Shown piece by piece: positions 22,991 to 31,468 of a DNA stretch of 47,018 bases. This stretch comes from Candidatus Omnitrophota bacterium (lineage in GTDB: Bacteria > Omnitrophota > Omnitrophia > Omnitrophales > Aquincolibacteriaceae): assembly GCA_903884815.1 (NCBI GenBank), contig CAISGE010000010.1, positions 1-47,018 of the forward strand. Direction: 5' to 3'. The stretch's first letter is position 1. Every line of letters starts with the position of its first letter. The notes below the pieces were generated by a model. It saw only the letters and a program-made list of their open reading frames with translations, did not search any database and was not told where the DNA came from. Both the position numbers and the translations under genes were made by a program.

Positions 22991-25900
22991 GAGCGGATCT
23001 TGACGGAGTTTTCGCCGAGGAGGTGCTCGAGTTCGTCGAAGAGAATATCGGAAACCGCCACCTTGAGATCCGCGCCGGAATCCAGCACGGTCATGCGCCC
23101 TTGAGGGTCCTGAAGCGTCAAATAGACCGGCGTGCCACCCTTGTGAGCCATCAGGATACGCCTCACTTCCCGGAGCGTCTCGGAACCCAGTCCCGCCGTC
23201 TTGAGATTGATGGCGATCATGCGGGTGTAGCGCTTCGGCACCTCTTCCAGAGGGATGATCTCATCGGCCAGGAGTTTTGCCACATCGTCCCGGGCGTCCA
23301 CCTTACCTTTGACGAACACCAGCGCGTCTTTCTGGAGCAGCGCCCCCGCGGCCTTGAAGACGGTCGGGAACACCACCGTTTCGCAGGCGCCGTTCAGGTC
23401 CTGAAGACTCAGGAACGCCATCTTGTCCCCTTTCTTGGTCAGGATCTCCTTCATCGTATCGATAATACCGCCAATCGTCACATCGGCCTGATGATTGAAC
23501 TCCGAAAGATTGGCCGTCGTGGCCGTCGCGTAATTCTTGAGGATCTTCGCGTATTTCGCGAGCGGGTGTGAGGACACATAAAAACCGATCAGCTCGCGCT
23601 CATAGGCCAGCTTCTGATTCTCCGGCCACTCCGGGATATCCGGCGCGGTGGCTTCTTCGTCATGAAATCCCTCCGATCCCCCGCCGCTTTCAAAAAAAGA
23701 AAGCTGCCCCCGGCTCCGGTCTTTCTGGGCATTCGCCCCCATTTCCAGAACGCGGTCAAGCATCGCCATAAGCTGAGAACGGTGCAGTTTCCATTCGTCG
23801 AAAGCGCCGCATTTGATCAAACTTTCAAGGACCTTGTGATTGCAGGTCCGCAGGTCGACGCGCTGCACAAAATTAAAAAGCGAATGGAACGGCCCGTCTT
23901 TCAAGCGTGTCGCGATAATGGATTCGATCGCGGTCGACCCCACATTCTTGATCGCGGCGAGGCCGAAAAGGATGCGATCCCCGGCGCAGGTGAAATCCGA
24001 GAAGCTTTGATTTACGGCGGGCGGAAGGACGTCGATCCCCATTTTCTTGGATGCCTCGATATATTGCACGACCTTGTCCGTGTTGCTCATTTCCGAAGTC
24101 AGGAGCGCCGTCATGAACTCCACCGGATAATGGGCCTTGAGATAAGCCGTCTGATAGGAAACCGCCGCGTACGCCGTCGAATGGGATTTGTTGAAGCCAT
24201 ACCCTGAGAAAAAGTCGATCAGTTCCCAGATCTTTTCGGCGACCTTCTCCTTGCAGCCGCGCTTGATGGCGCCTTCCATGAAGCCCTTCTTTTCCTTGGC
24301 CATGACCTCCGGAATCTTTTTCCCGATGGCGCGGCGCAGCGAATCAGCTTGGGCCAGCGTAAACCCCGCGAGATCGCTCACGATGCGCATGACCTGCTCC
24401 TGATAAAGGATAACGCCGTAGGTCTCCTTGAGGCTCGGCTCGAGCGCCGGATGATCGTACTTGATGAGCTTGGGATCGCGCATGCGCTTGATGAAGTCAT
24501 CCACCATGCCGCTTCCGAGAGGACCCGGGCGGTAAAGGGCGAGCAAGGCCACGAGATGCTCGAAGCGGCTCGGCTTCATTTTCTTCAAGATATCGCGCAT
24601 CCCCGAACTTTCAAGCTGGAACACCCCGAGCGCGTCGCCTTTGGCCAACATCTCATAAGTCGCCGGGTCATCCTCTGGGAGCTTTGAGATATCGATCTTT
24701 TCGCCGCGCATTTTTTTCACGATCTTCACCGCTTCATCGATCACGGTAAGCGTCTTGAGGCCCAGAAAATCCATTTTGAGCAGACCGATTTTCTCCAGAT
24801 CTTTCATCGTGTACTGCGTGCAAATCTGGTCCTCGGTCTTGTAAAGCGGCACATGTTCCGTAAGCGGCACATCCGAGATCACGACCCCGGCCGCGTGGAT
24901 CGAGGCGTGGCGGGAGAGCCCTTCGAGGGCCTGCGACGTTTCGATCAGCTGCGCCATCCGCACATCGTTCGCCACCATGTCCTTGAGGGCCGGTTCACGT
25001 TCGAGGGCGAGCTTTAAGGTCATTTTGAGTTCCAGCGGGATCAGCTTCGCGATGCGGTCCACTTCCCCGTACGGGACCCCCATCACACGGCCCACGTCGC
25101 GCACGGCGGCCTTGGCGGCCATGGTCCCGAACGTAATGATCTGCGCCACGTTCTGCGTGCCGTATTTGCGCTTCACGTAGTCGATCACTTCGTCGCGGCG
25201 AACATAACAGAAGTCGATGTCGATATCGGGCATACTGACGCGCTCGGGGTTCAAGAAGCGCTCAAAATAAAGATGATAGCGGATGGGATCGACGTCCGTG
25301 ATATGAAGCGAGTACGCCACAAGACTTCCCGCCGCAGACCCGCGGCCCGGCCCCACGGGGATGCCCTTCTCCCGGGCAAAGCGGATAAAATCCCAGACGA
25401 TCAGGAAGTAACTGATATAACCCATTTTGCTGATCAGATTGATCTCGAGGCGCAGACGCGCCTCATAGTCCGGGGGAATTTCGCCCCCGAAACGTTCGCG
25501 CAGAAGACGGAAGCAAAGCTCTTCCATGTACTGGATCTGTGTCTTCCCGTCCGGCGGCGCGAATTGCGGCAGGAAGATCTTGTCAAATTCCAGTTCCAGA
25601 TTGCAGCGCTCGGCGATCTCGACTGAGGCCCGGATCGCCTGAGGGATCTCCCGGAAGAGGCTTTTCATTTCCTCCGCGGACCGGAGATAATACTGATCGC
25701 CCTGGTAGCGCATGCGGTTCGGTTCATCGAGCTTCGAGCCCGTCCCGATACAGATCAGCGCGTCATGCGCCATGGCCTGGTTCTGGTGGATATAGTGAAC
25801 GTCATTCGTGGCGACGATGCCCAGCTTGAGCGCCTTGGCAAGCTGAAGCGAACCCTGAGCAACTTTTTTCTGGGGCTCTAGCCCATGCTCCATGATCTCG

Positions 25901-26427
25901 AGAAAGAAACGGTCCCGGCCGAAGATCCCGGCGTATTCCTCCGCAACCTTGCGGGCATCCTCCATCTGATCGTGATAAAGGTAATAGGGCACTTCCCCTT
26001 TCAACCCGCCGGAAAGCGCGATCAATCCTTCGGAATGTTCCTTCAGAACGGTTTTATCAACACGCGGCCGGTAATAAAATCCTTCCACATAGCCGAGACT
26101 CGAGAGCTTGATAAGATTCCGGTAGCCCTTCTCATTCGTGGCAAGCAGCGTGAGATGATAAGAAGCTTCCTTGATGCCATGCGCCTGACGCTCAAGGCGG
26201 GATCCCGGCGCCACATAGGTGCTCATGCCGATGATGGGTTTGATCCCCTCTTTCATGGCCTTGGTGTAGAACTGGATCGCACCGAAAAGATTGCCGTTGT
26301 CGGTCATGGCGAGCGCGGGAAAGCGAAGCTCCTTGGCGCGGGTCATGAGCTCGCTGATCTTGCAGGTGGCGTCGAGGAGGCTGTATTCGGTGTGGCAGTG
26401 GAGATGGACGAAGTCGCTGTGGCTCAT
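22987..26427 (-). CDS. dnaE: DNA polymerase III alpha subunit
   Basis: 1146 residues. The PHP domain starts FVHLHCHTEYSLLDATCKI; its next motif reads AMTDNGNLFG, where many relatives have TDHGN, so one metal ligand is replaced. The polymerase core has VGPGRGSAAGSLVAY and MPDIDIDFCYVRRDEVIDYV (catalytic Asp pair), GLLKMDFLGLKTL, and GYGFNKSHSTAYAAVSYQTA. The C-terminal OB fold has VTIGGIIDTMKEI. It is the replicative polymerase of the DnaE1 type. The ATG has no clear ribosome site and begins 3 nt after a GTACGG-rich repeat. The stop lies in a MITE target. Confidence 0.97.
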   Translation of the reverse strand: MSHSDFVHLHCHTEYSLLDATCKISELMTRAKELRFPALAMTDNGNLFGAIQFYTKAMKEGIKPIIGMSTYVAPGSRLERQAHGIKEASYHLTLLATNEKGYRNLIKLSSLGYVEGFYYRPRVDKTVLKEHSEGLIALSGGLKGEVPYYLYHDQMEDARKVAEEYAGIFGRDRFFLEIMEHGLEPQKKVAQGSLQLAKALKLGIVATNDVHYIHQNQAMAHDALICIGTGSKLDEPNRMRYQGDQYYLRSAEEMKSLFREIPQAIRASVEIAERCNLELEFDKIFLPQFAPPDGKTQIQYMEELCFRLLRERFGGEIPPDYEARLRLEINLISKMGYISYFLIVWDFIRFAREKGIPVGPGRGSAAGSLVAYSLHITDVDPIRYHLYFERFLNPERVSMPDIDIDFCYVRRDEVIDYVKRKYGTQNVAQIITFGTMAAKAAVRDVGRVMGVPYGEVDRIAKLIPLELKMTLKLALEREPALKDMVANDVRMAQLIETSQALEGLSRHASIHAAGVVISDVPLTEHVPLYKTEDQICTQYTMKDLEKIGLLKMDFLGLKTLTVIDEAVKIVKKMRGEKIDISKLPEDDPATYEMLAKGDALGVFQLESSGMRDILKKMKPSRFEHLVALLALYRPGPLGSGMVDDFIKRMRDPKLIKYDHPALEPSLKETYGVILYQEQVMRIVSDLAGFTLAQADSLRRAIGKKIPEVMAKEKKGFMEGAIKRGCKEKVAEKIWELIDFFSGYGFNKSHSTAYAAVSYQTAYLKAHYPVEFMTALLTSEMSNTDKVVQYIEASKKMGIDVLPPAVNQSFSDFTCAGDRILFGLAAIKNVGSTAIESIIATRLKDGPFHSLFNFVQRVDLRTCNHKVLESLIKCGAFDEWKLHRSQLMAMLDRVLEMGANAQKDRSRGQLSFFESGGGSEGFHDEEATAPDIPEWPENQKLAYERELIGFYVSSHPLAKYAKILKNYATATTANLSEFNHQADVTIGGIIDTMKEILTKKGDKMAFLSLQDLNGACETVVFPTVFKAAGALLQKDALVFVKGKVDARDDVAKLLADEIIPLEEVPKRYTRMIAINLKTAGLGSETLREVRRILMAHKGGTPVYLTLQDPQGRMTVLDSGADLKVAVSDILFDELEHLLGENSVKIRS

Positions 26428-26430
26428 TTC

Positions 26431-26532
26431 GCGTACGGAGTACGGGGTACGGCGTACAGCGTAAAAAAATCAACCCTGAAGTTCATAAGATATGCTTTCA
26501 CTCCGTACACCGTACGCCTTACGCTGCACGGG
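26431..26532. repeat. GTACGG-type repeat between guaA and dnaE
   Basis: Iterated variants of GCGTACGGAGTACGG on the left and of CTCCGTACACCGTACGCC on the right, an inverted arrangement around an AT-rich middle. It fills the entire gap and resembles 28089-28152. Confidence 0.75.
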
Positions 26533-26534
26533 GG

Positions 26535-28076
26535 CTACTCCCACTCGATCGTGGCCGGGGGCTTGCTGGAAATATCGTAGGTCACGCGGTTGATGCCGCG
26601 CACTTCATTGATGATGCGGTTCGAGATGCGTCCGAGAAGGTCATAAGGCAGCTTGGCCCAATCGGCCGTCATACCGTCCAGACTCGTCACCGCGCGCACC
26701 GCGACGGCGTTTTCATACGTGCGCTCATCCCCCATCACCCCGACGCTCTGGATCGGGAGGAGTACCGCGAAAGACTGCCAGACCTTGCCGTAATATCCGG
26801 CCTTTTTGATCTCATCGACGACGATCCAATCCGCGGCGCGCAACAGATCGCAGCGGTCCTTGCGAACCTCGCCCAGGATACGGACCGCTAGCCCCGGACC
26901 CGGGAAAGGTTGCCGGCCGACAATGTCCTTGTCGATCCCGAGCGCGGCCCCGACGGCGCGAACCTCGTCTTTGAAAAGTTCCTTAAGCGGTTCCACCAAC
27001 TTGAATTTCATGTTCTTCGGAAGCCCGCCGACATTGTGATGACTCTTGATCATGCTCGTGGGCCCGCCAAAGTAAGAGACCGACTCGATCACGTCGGGAT
27101 ACAAAGTTCCCTGCGCGAGGTACGGCACTTTTCCGAGCTTGTTGGCTTCCGTCTGAAAAACATCAATGAAGGTCTTCCCGATGATCTTCCGCTTTTTCTC
27201 CGGATCGATCACGCCCTTGAGGCGCGAGAGAAAGATCTTCTCCGCGGCGATCACTTTCAGGTTCATCTTGAAATGTCCCCGAAAGGTCTTGTCCACGCGT
27301 CCGACTTCGTTCAGGCGCAGGAGACCGTTGTCCACGAAAATGCAGGTGAGTTGTTTGCCGATGGCTTTATGGATCAGCCCGGCAGCGACCGAAGAATCCA
27401 CGCCGCCTGAAAGTCCGAGCACGACACGGTCTTTGCCGACCTGCTGGCGTATCTTCTTCACAGCTTCTTTGATAAAGGAACGCGCGGTCCAACTCTGTTT
27501 GCAGCCGCAAACACGGGTGAGAAAATTCCCGAGGATCTTGGAACCCAACTCGGTATGCGCGACCTCGGCATGGAACTGTATCGCGTAGATCTTTCTTTTC
27601 GCATGCCCCATCGCGGCAAAGGGAGCATTCTCGGTGTGTGCGAGGCGTTCGAACCCTTTCGGAATGCGGTCGAGCTTGTCGCCGTGGCTCATCCAGCAAG
27701 TGATCGTCTTGGGGATACCTTTAAAAAGCGGGCTATTGCGCTTGGAGATCTGGAGCTTCGAGAAGCCGTACTCCCGTTTTCCGGATTTATGCACCCGGCC
27801 GCCGAGCTTGTGCGAAAGCAGCTGCATGCCGTAGCAAATCCCGAGGATGGGAATGCCGCAATCAAAAAACCGCGGGTCCGGCATGGGCGCGTTCTTCGCG
27901 TAAACGTTCGCGGGAGATCCCGAAAAGATGATCCCCGTGGGCTTGTCCGCGAGAACCTTCTCAAAAGACACGTGAAACGGATAGACCTTCGAGAACACCT
28001 TGGCCTCACGCACACGGCGGGCGATCAGCTGCGTGTACTGCGACCCGAAATCAAGAACGACAATGGTTTGGTCCAT
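26535..28076 (-). CDS. guaA: GMP synthase (glutamine-hydrolysing)
   Basis: 513 residues. The glutamine amidotransferase part has ILGICYGMQLLSHKLGG with the nucleophilic Cys and FHAEVAHTE with the His/Glu pair. The ATP pyrophosphatase part has VVLGLSGGVDSSVAAGLIHK. The C-terminal dimerisation part ends VTYDISSKPPATIEWE, as in full-length GuaA. It converts XMP to GMP in the cytoplasm. It follows the IMP dehydrogenase-like gene, so the last steps of guanine nucleotide synthesis are linked. AGGACTCC lies before ATG 28076. Confidence 0.97.
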   Translation of the reverse strand: MDQTIVVLDFGSQYTQLIARRVREAKVFSKVYPFHVSFEKVLADKPTGIIFSGSPANVYAKNAPMPDPRFFDCGIPILGICYGMQLLSHKLGGRVHKSGKREYGFSKLQISKRNSPLFKGIPKTITCWMSHGDKLDRIPKGFERLAHTENAPFAAMGHAKRKIYAIQFHAEVAHTELGSKILGNFLTRVCGCKQSWTARSFIKEAVKKIRQQVGKDRVVLGLSGGVDSSVAAGLIHKAIGKQLTCIFVDNGLLRLNEVGRVDKTFRGHFKMNLKVIAAEKIFLSRLKGVIDPEKKRKIIGKTFIDVFQTEANKLGKVPYLAQGTLYPDVIESVSYFGGPTSMIKSHHNVGGLPKNMKFKLVEPLKELFKDEVRAVGAALGIDKDIVGRQPFPGPGLAVRILGEVRKDRCDLLRAADWIVVDEIKKAGYYGKVWQSFAVLLPIQSVGVMGDERTYENAVAVRAVTSLDGMTADWAKLPYDLLGRISNRIINEVRGINRVTYDISSKPPATIEWE

Positions 28077-28088
28077 TTTTGGAGTCCT

Positions 28089-28152
28089 GTGTACGGCGTA
28101 AGGCGTACGGGGTTTTACTTCGCCGTACTCCGTACACCTTGCGCGTTACGCT
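28089..28152. repeat. GTACGG-type repeat between guaB3 and guaA
   Basis: GTGTACGGCGTAAGGCGTAC on one side and CCGTACTCCGTACACC with GCGTTACGC on the other form inverted arms. It ends inside the guaB3 stop codon and leaves only about 12 bp before the guaA start. Confidence 0.75.
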
Positions 28153-29311
28153 ATTTGCACATTCCTAATTTCTGCGCGGCTTGAAAAAGCTTTCCTTCGG
28201 TCTTGATCGCCGGGGCGATCACGATCTCGGTAAGCTGCATCTCGCGGATATTCTTGGCGCCAACACAACCCATCGACGTGCGAAGCGCACCCACCAGATT
28301 CTGCGTCCCGTCATCAAGCCGCGCGGGGCCAAAAAGGATCTCTTCAAGCGATCCGGTGGTTCCGACATGGATGCGGGTGCCGCGCGGAAGATTCGCGTGC
28401 GGCGTCGCCATGCCCCAGTGATAGCCTCGCCCGGGAGCTTCTTTTGTCCGAGCAAAGGCGGAACCGACCATGACGCCGTCCGCGCCGCTGGCGATGGCTT
28501 TACAGATATCGCCGCCCGAGGACATCCCGCCGTCGGCAATGATTGACACATATTTGCCCGTTTTCTTGTAATAGTATTCTCTGGCTGCAGCGCAATCCGC
28601 CGTCGCGGTCACCTGCGGCACGCCGATCCCGAGCACCCCACGAGACGTACAGGCCGAACCCGGGCCGACACCCACCAGAAGTCCGGCGCAGCCGGTTTCC
28701 ATCAAATCAAGTGCCACTTTGTAGGTGACGCAATTCCCGAGGATCACCGGGATCTTCATCTTCTTGCAGAGTTTCTTGAAATCCACGACCTGGTAGGCCT
28801 TGGCGATATGGCGCACCGTGGTCACCGTAGACTGGACCACAAAAATATCGGCGCCGGCCTCTTCGGCGATCTTGCCGAAACGTTCGGCGCGCTGGGGAAT
28901 GGCGGAAACAGCACAAGGCACTTTTGCCTTTTTGATCTGCTGGACGCGCTTGGCGATCAGCTTTTCACTGATCGGCTTCACATAAAGCTTCTGGACGAGT
29001 TCCGTCGCCTTTTCGGGCGTCGCCTTGGAGATCTCTTCCAGGATCTCTTCATAATCGTCGTAGCGGGTGTAGATCCCTTCGAGATTCAGTACCGCGAGGC
29101 CGCCAAGCTTTCCCATGGCGATCGCAAACTTCGGGTCCACCACGCCGTCCATCGCAGACGCCAGGAACGGGATCGGGAGCGTCATGTCCCCCAACGGCAT
29201 CTGGATATCCACTTCGTCCGGATTGATCGTCACATCGCCCGGCACCAGGGCGATCTCATCAAAACCATAGGCTCTTCGTGCTTTACGGTCGCGACCGATA
29301 AAAACGGACAT
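28151..29311 (-). CDS. GuaB3-type IMP dehydrogenase-related protein
   Basis: 386 residues, shorter than classical GuaB (about 490) because the CBS pair is absent. YGFDEIALVPGDVTINPDEV is the GuaB3-type start. VGVGPGSACTSRGVLGIGVP holds the catalytic Cys, IIADGGMSSGGDICKAIASG and DGVMVGSAFA bind the phosphate, and VGALRTSMGCVGAKNI completes the NAD/flap side. Members in actinobacteria and cyanobacteria are called GuaB3, and oxidation of IMP is the likely reaction. Placement before guaA supports this. No other guaB is in the window. Confidence 0.88.
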   Translation of the reverse strand: MSVFIGRDRKARRAYGFDEIALVPGDVTINPDEVDIQMPLGDMTLPIPFLASAMDGVVDPKFAIAMGKLGGLAVLNLEGIYTRYDDYEEILEEISKATPEKATELVQKLYVKPISEKLIAKRVQQIKKAKVPCAVSAIPQRAERFGKIAEEAGADIFVVQSTVTTVRHIAKAYQVVDFKKLCKKMKIPVILGNCVTYKVALDLMETGCAGLLVGVGPGSACTSRGVLGIGVPQVTATADCAAAREYYYKKTGKYVSIIADGGMSSGGDICKAIASGADGVMVGSAFARTKEAPGRGYHWGMATPHANLPRGTRIHVGTTGSLEEILFGPARLDDGTQNLVGALRTSMGCVGAKNIREMQLTEIVIAPAIKTEGKLFQAAQKLGMCK

Positions 29312-29431
29312 AGAATTCTCCTCTAGTTAAGCTCGATGATTGAAGAAAAAAGACGAGTGCTCAGGCGATGACTTACGGAGTTTTTCTTAAAAAGGTGTGT
29401 GAAGTGCGTCGAAGGCTGTCCCATTTGCGGT

Positions 29432-29460
29432 ATCATACAAAAGCATCCCGGGAATGTCAA
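29432..29460 (-). promoter_or_regulatory. Promoter of the guaB3-guaA-dnaE operon
   Basis: TTGACA (29455-29460), 17 nt, TATGAT (29432-29437), start expected near 29425, about 115 nt before the guaB3 ATG. It is divergent from the promoter at 29511. Confidence 0.7.
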
Positions 29461-29510
29461 TAAACTCAAATTGAAAAGTCCTGAGACCGCGCCCTCTCAG
29501 TAAATCCCCG

Positions 29511-29539
29511 TTGAAGCCTCTTTTGTTCCCGTGTATTCT
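29511..29539 (+). promoter_or_regulatory. Promoter of the GT39-like gene, almost leaderless
   Basis: TTGAAG (29511-29516), 17 nt, TATTCT (29534-29539). The expected start near 29546 is about 4 nt before the ATG at 29550, which has no ribosome binding site. Confidence 0.5.
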
Positions 29540-29549
29540 AAGCCCGATT

Positions 29550-31034
29550 ATGGAAAAAGTTTATGCCTACATCACCCATTGGACCGACCTTTTGCTGCAA
29601 AAGAAGCGAACCCTTTTCGTTTTGGGCGGGCTCGCGGTCTTTCTGACTTTGAGCGCCGTCTCCATTTTCATCCTCCTGAAATTCCCGAACTCCGGGGACG
29701 AATACCTCTATCTTTACCAGGCCCGGACCTTTCTCGCCGGCAGGTTCTCAAACCCCGCCCACCCCTTGCAGCATTTTTTCAAGTTCACCTGGATCTTATT
29801 CAGAAAAAACCGGGTTTTCTGCCACTTTCTTCCCGGTTGGCCTCTCTTCCTCGCGGTGGGAATGGTCCTCAAGATCCCGGCTTATCTGATCGGGCCGCTC
29901 GTCGGGACTCTCTCCCTCGGCGCCCTCTTTCTGCTCGGCAAAAAAATCTACACGCCACGCATCGCCCTGATCGCGGTTCTGCTTACGTTCTTTTCTTCCT
30001 TTTTCATCTTCAACGCGGCTTCCTATTTCTCCCATACCCCGTGCTCGCTTCTCCTCATCCTCTTCGTGTACGTCAGCCTCAGATTTGAAGAAACTTCGAG
30101 AACTCACGCAGGTTTACTCTCCGGTTTTCTTTTCGCTGCGGCGTTCATCACGCGCCCTTTCAGCGCCCTTTTGTGCGGACTCCCCATGTTTCTGCATCTG
30201 CTTCCCGGACTTCTGAAAGCTCCGAGAAAACTGCTCCCGCTCCTGTCAGGAGCACTCCCTGTCTTTTCATTCCTCCTCTTTTATGACTACCAACTCACGG
30301 GCAATCCTTTTTCCCTTCCGATGCTTCTCGTGAAGCAGAACCGGCAGTGGGGGGTCAGCATTCTCCAAGTACAAACACTGATCTATTACCTGAAAAAACT
30401 CTTCCTGTGGATGCCGGTCTCTTTTCCAGTCCTCTACTTCGCGTCTCTTTGTAAAGGTCTGACGGCAAGAAAAACTTTACCCTCCGGGGAGATCCTCCTC
30501 GGCAGCTTCTTTCTATTTCAGATCCTGGGACAATTCTTCTTTATCCCCACAGAGGGAAATGCCTACGGCCCACGGTATTATTATGAATCCTTTCCTTTTC
30601 TCGTGCTCTTTATCACCGCTTTTCTTTTCAAAGAAACCACGTACTCGCAAAAAGGCATCCTGGGGAAGCTCCTGTTTGTATTTTTCTTGATCAGCCTTCC
30701 CCTAAGCGTGCCTCCATGGATCAATCATCTCAAAACTGAAAGGGCCGTGATCCTGGAAAGGAGCGACCTCTACCGGACCGTGGAACTTCAGAGGATACAA
30801 AACGCGATCATTTTCATCGGCAGTGGCACCGGAACGATACGGCCCATGAAGATTTATGACCTTACCCGTAATGACGGAGACTACCAAAACAGCGTTCTTT
30901 ACGCGATCGACCACGGGAGGGGGAATCGAGCGTTAATGAGCTTTTACCCGGACCGGACTTATTACCATTACCATTATGACAAGAGACTCCGCCAGGGATC
31001 CTTGAAACGCCTGGCCCCCTTCCCCCGCAGGTAA
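29550..31034 (+). CDS. GT39 (PMT/ArnT-like) integral membrane glycosyltransferase
   Basis: About 494 residues with ten or more hydrophobic segments. The first periplasmic loop has NSGDEYLYLYQARTFLAGR, whose Asp-Glu pair is the catalytic motif of the PMT/ArnT superfamily. A later loop has GPRYYYESFPFLVLF, a pattern of lipid-linked sugar transferases. It would move a sugar from polyprenyl phosphate to protein or lipid A at the outer face of the inner membrane. It is a single plus-strand gene divergent from the guaB3 operon. The N-terminal 39 nt upstream could be coding only from a TTG, which I consider unlikely. Confidence 0.8.
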   Translation: MEKVYAYITHWTDLLLQKKRTLFVLGGLAVFLTLSAVSIFILLKFPNSGDEYLYLYQARTFLAGRFSNPAHPLQHFFKFTWILFRKNRVFCHFLPGWPLFLAVGMVLKIPAYLIGPLVGTLSLGALFLLGKKIYTPRIALIAVLLTFFSSFFIFNAASYFSHTPCSLLLILFVYVSLRFEETSRTHAGLLSGFLFAAAFITRPFSALLCGLPMFLHLLPGLLKAPRKLLPLLSGALPVFSFLLFYDYQLTGNPFSLPMLLVKQNRQWGVSILQVQTLIYYLKKLFLWMPVSFPVLYFASLCKGLTARKTLPSGEILLGSFFLFQILGQFFFIPTEGNAYGPRYYYESFPFLVLFITAFLFKETTYSQKGILGKLLFVFFLISLPLSVPPWINHLKTERAVILERSDLYRTVELQRIQNAIIFIGSGTGTIRPMKIYDLTRNDGDYQNSVLYAIDHGRGNRALMSFYPDRTYYHYHYDKRLRQGSLKRLAPFPRR

Positions 31035-31468
31035 CCCCGAAATACGGGCGCCCCCACGCTCCCTCAAAGGAATTGACGGCAAACATATCCTCAAACTAGC
31101 ATCAACCCGCCCGATCGCTCATCGCAGGAAAACGTTCTTCTGAAGAAGAAAATCAATCGCAGAGACCCTTCCAGAAGTATCTGTCAAAGGTAGGGGGAGA
31201 ATGTTTTTTGAAGCAGTTTCAAGAGCTACTTAACTTCAATAATGGTGTGTCATTGCGAGGAGCCCAGAAGGGCGACGTGGCAATCTCTCTCTAAAAAAAT
31301 GAGATTGCTTCGCCTACGGCTCGCAATGACACTACGGCTTAAGGGGTTACAGATACGCATGAAGCAACTTCAAGAGCAAGGCTGTTATATTCAAGGGTGA
31401 GATCTAATTCGGATCCTATCCCTGCTTAAAGAGGAAAGTGCGAAAAGGGTGGCACAAAGAATATGCCA
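31035..31468. other. Gap holding a MITE-like element and no gene
   Basis: 434 bp between two convergent genes. Positions 31063-31079 read CTCAAAGGAATTGACGG, identical to a conserved stretch of bacterial 16S rRNA, but the flanks do not match rRNA. The rest, apart from the element at 31210-31371, shows no gene or clear terminator. Confidence 0.6.
31210..31371. mobile_element. MITE-like element with GTCATTGCGAG core
   Basis: Termini GAAGCAGTTTCAAGAGC (31210 on) and, on the minus strand from 31371, GAAGTTGCTTCATGCGTAT, are imperfect inverted repeats. The core is GTCATTGCGAGG...CTCGCAATGAC with inner GGCAATCTC/GAGATTGC. The outer ends match those of the element at 20939-21109, although the core is of another type. 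Confidence 0.7.

Noticed and set aside
31063..31079. A 16S rRNA gene fragment
   Set aside because: Only 17 bases match, and neither flank resembles rRNA, so no RNA gene is called.
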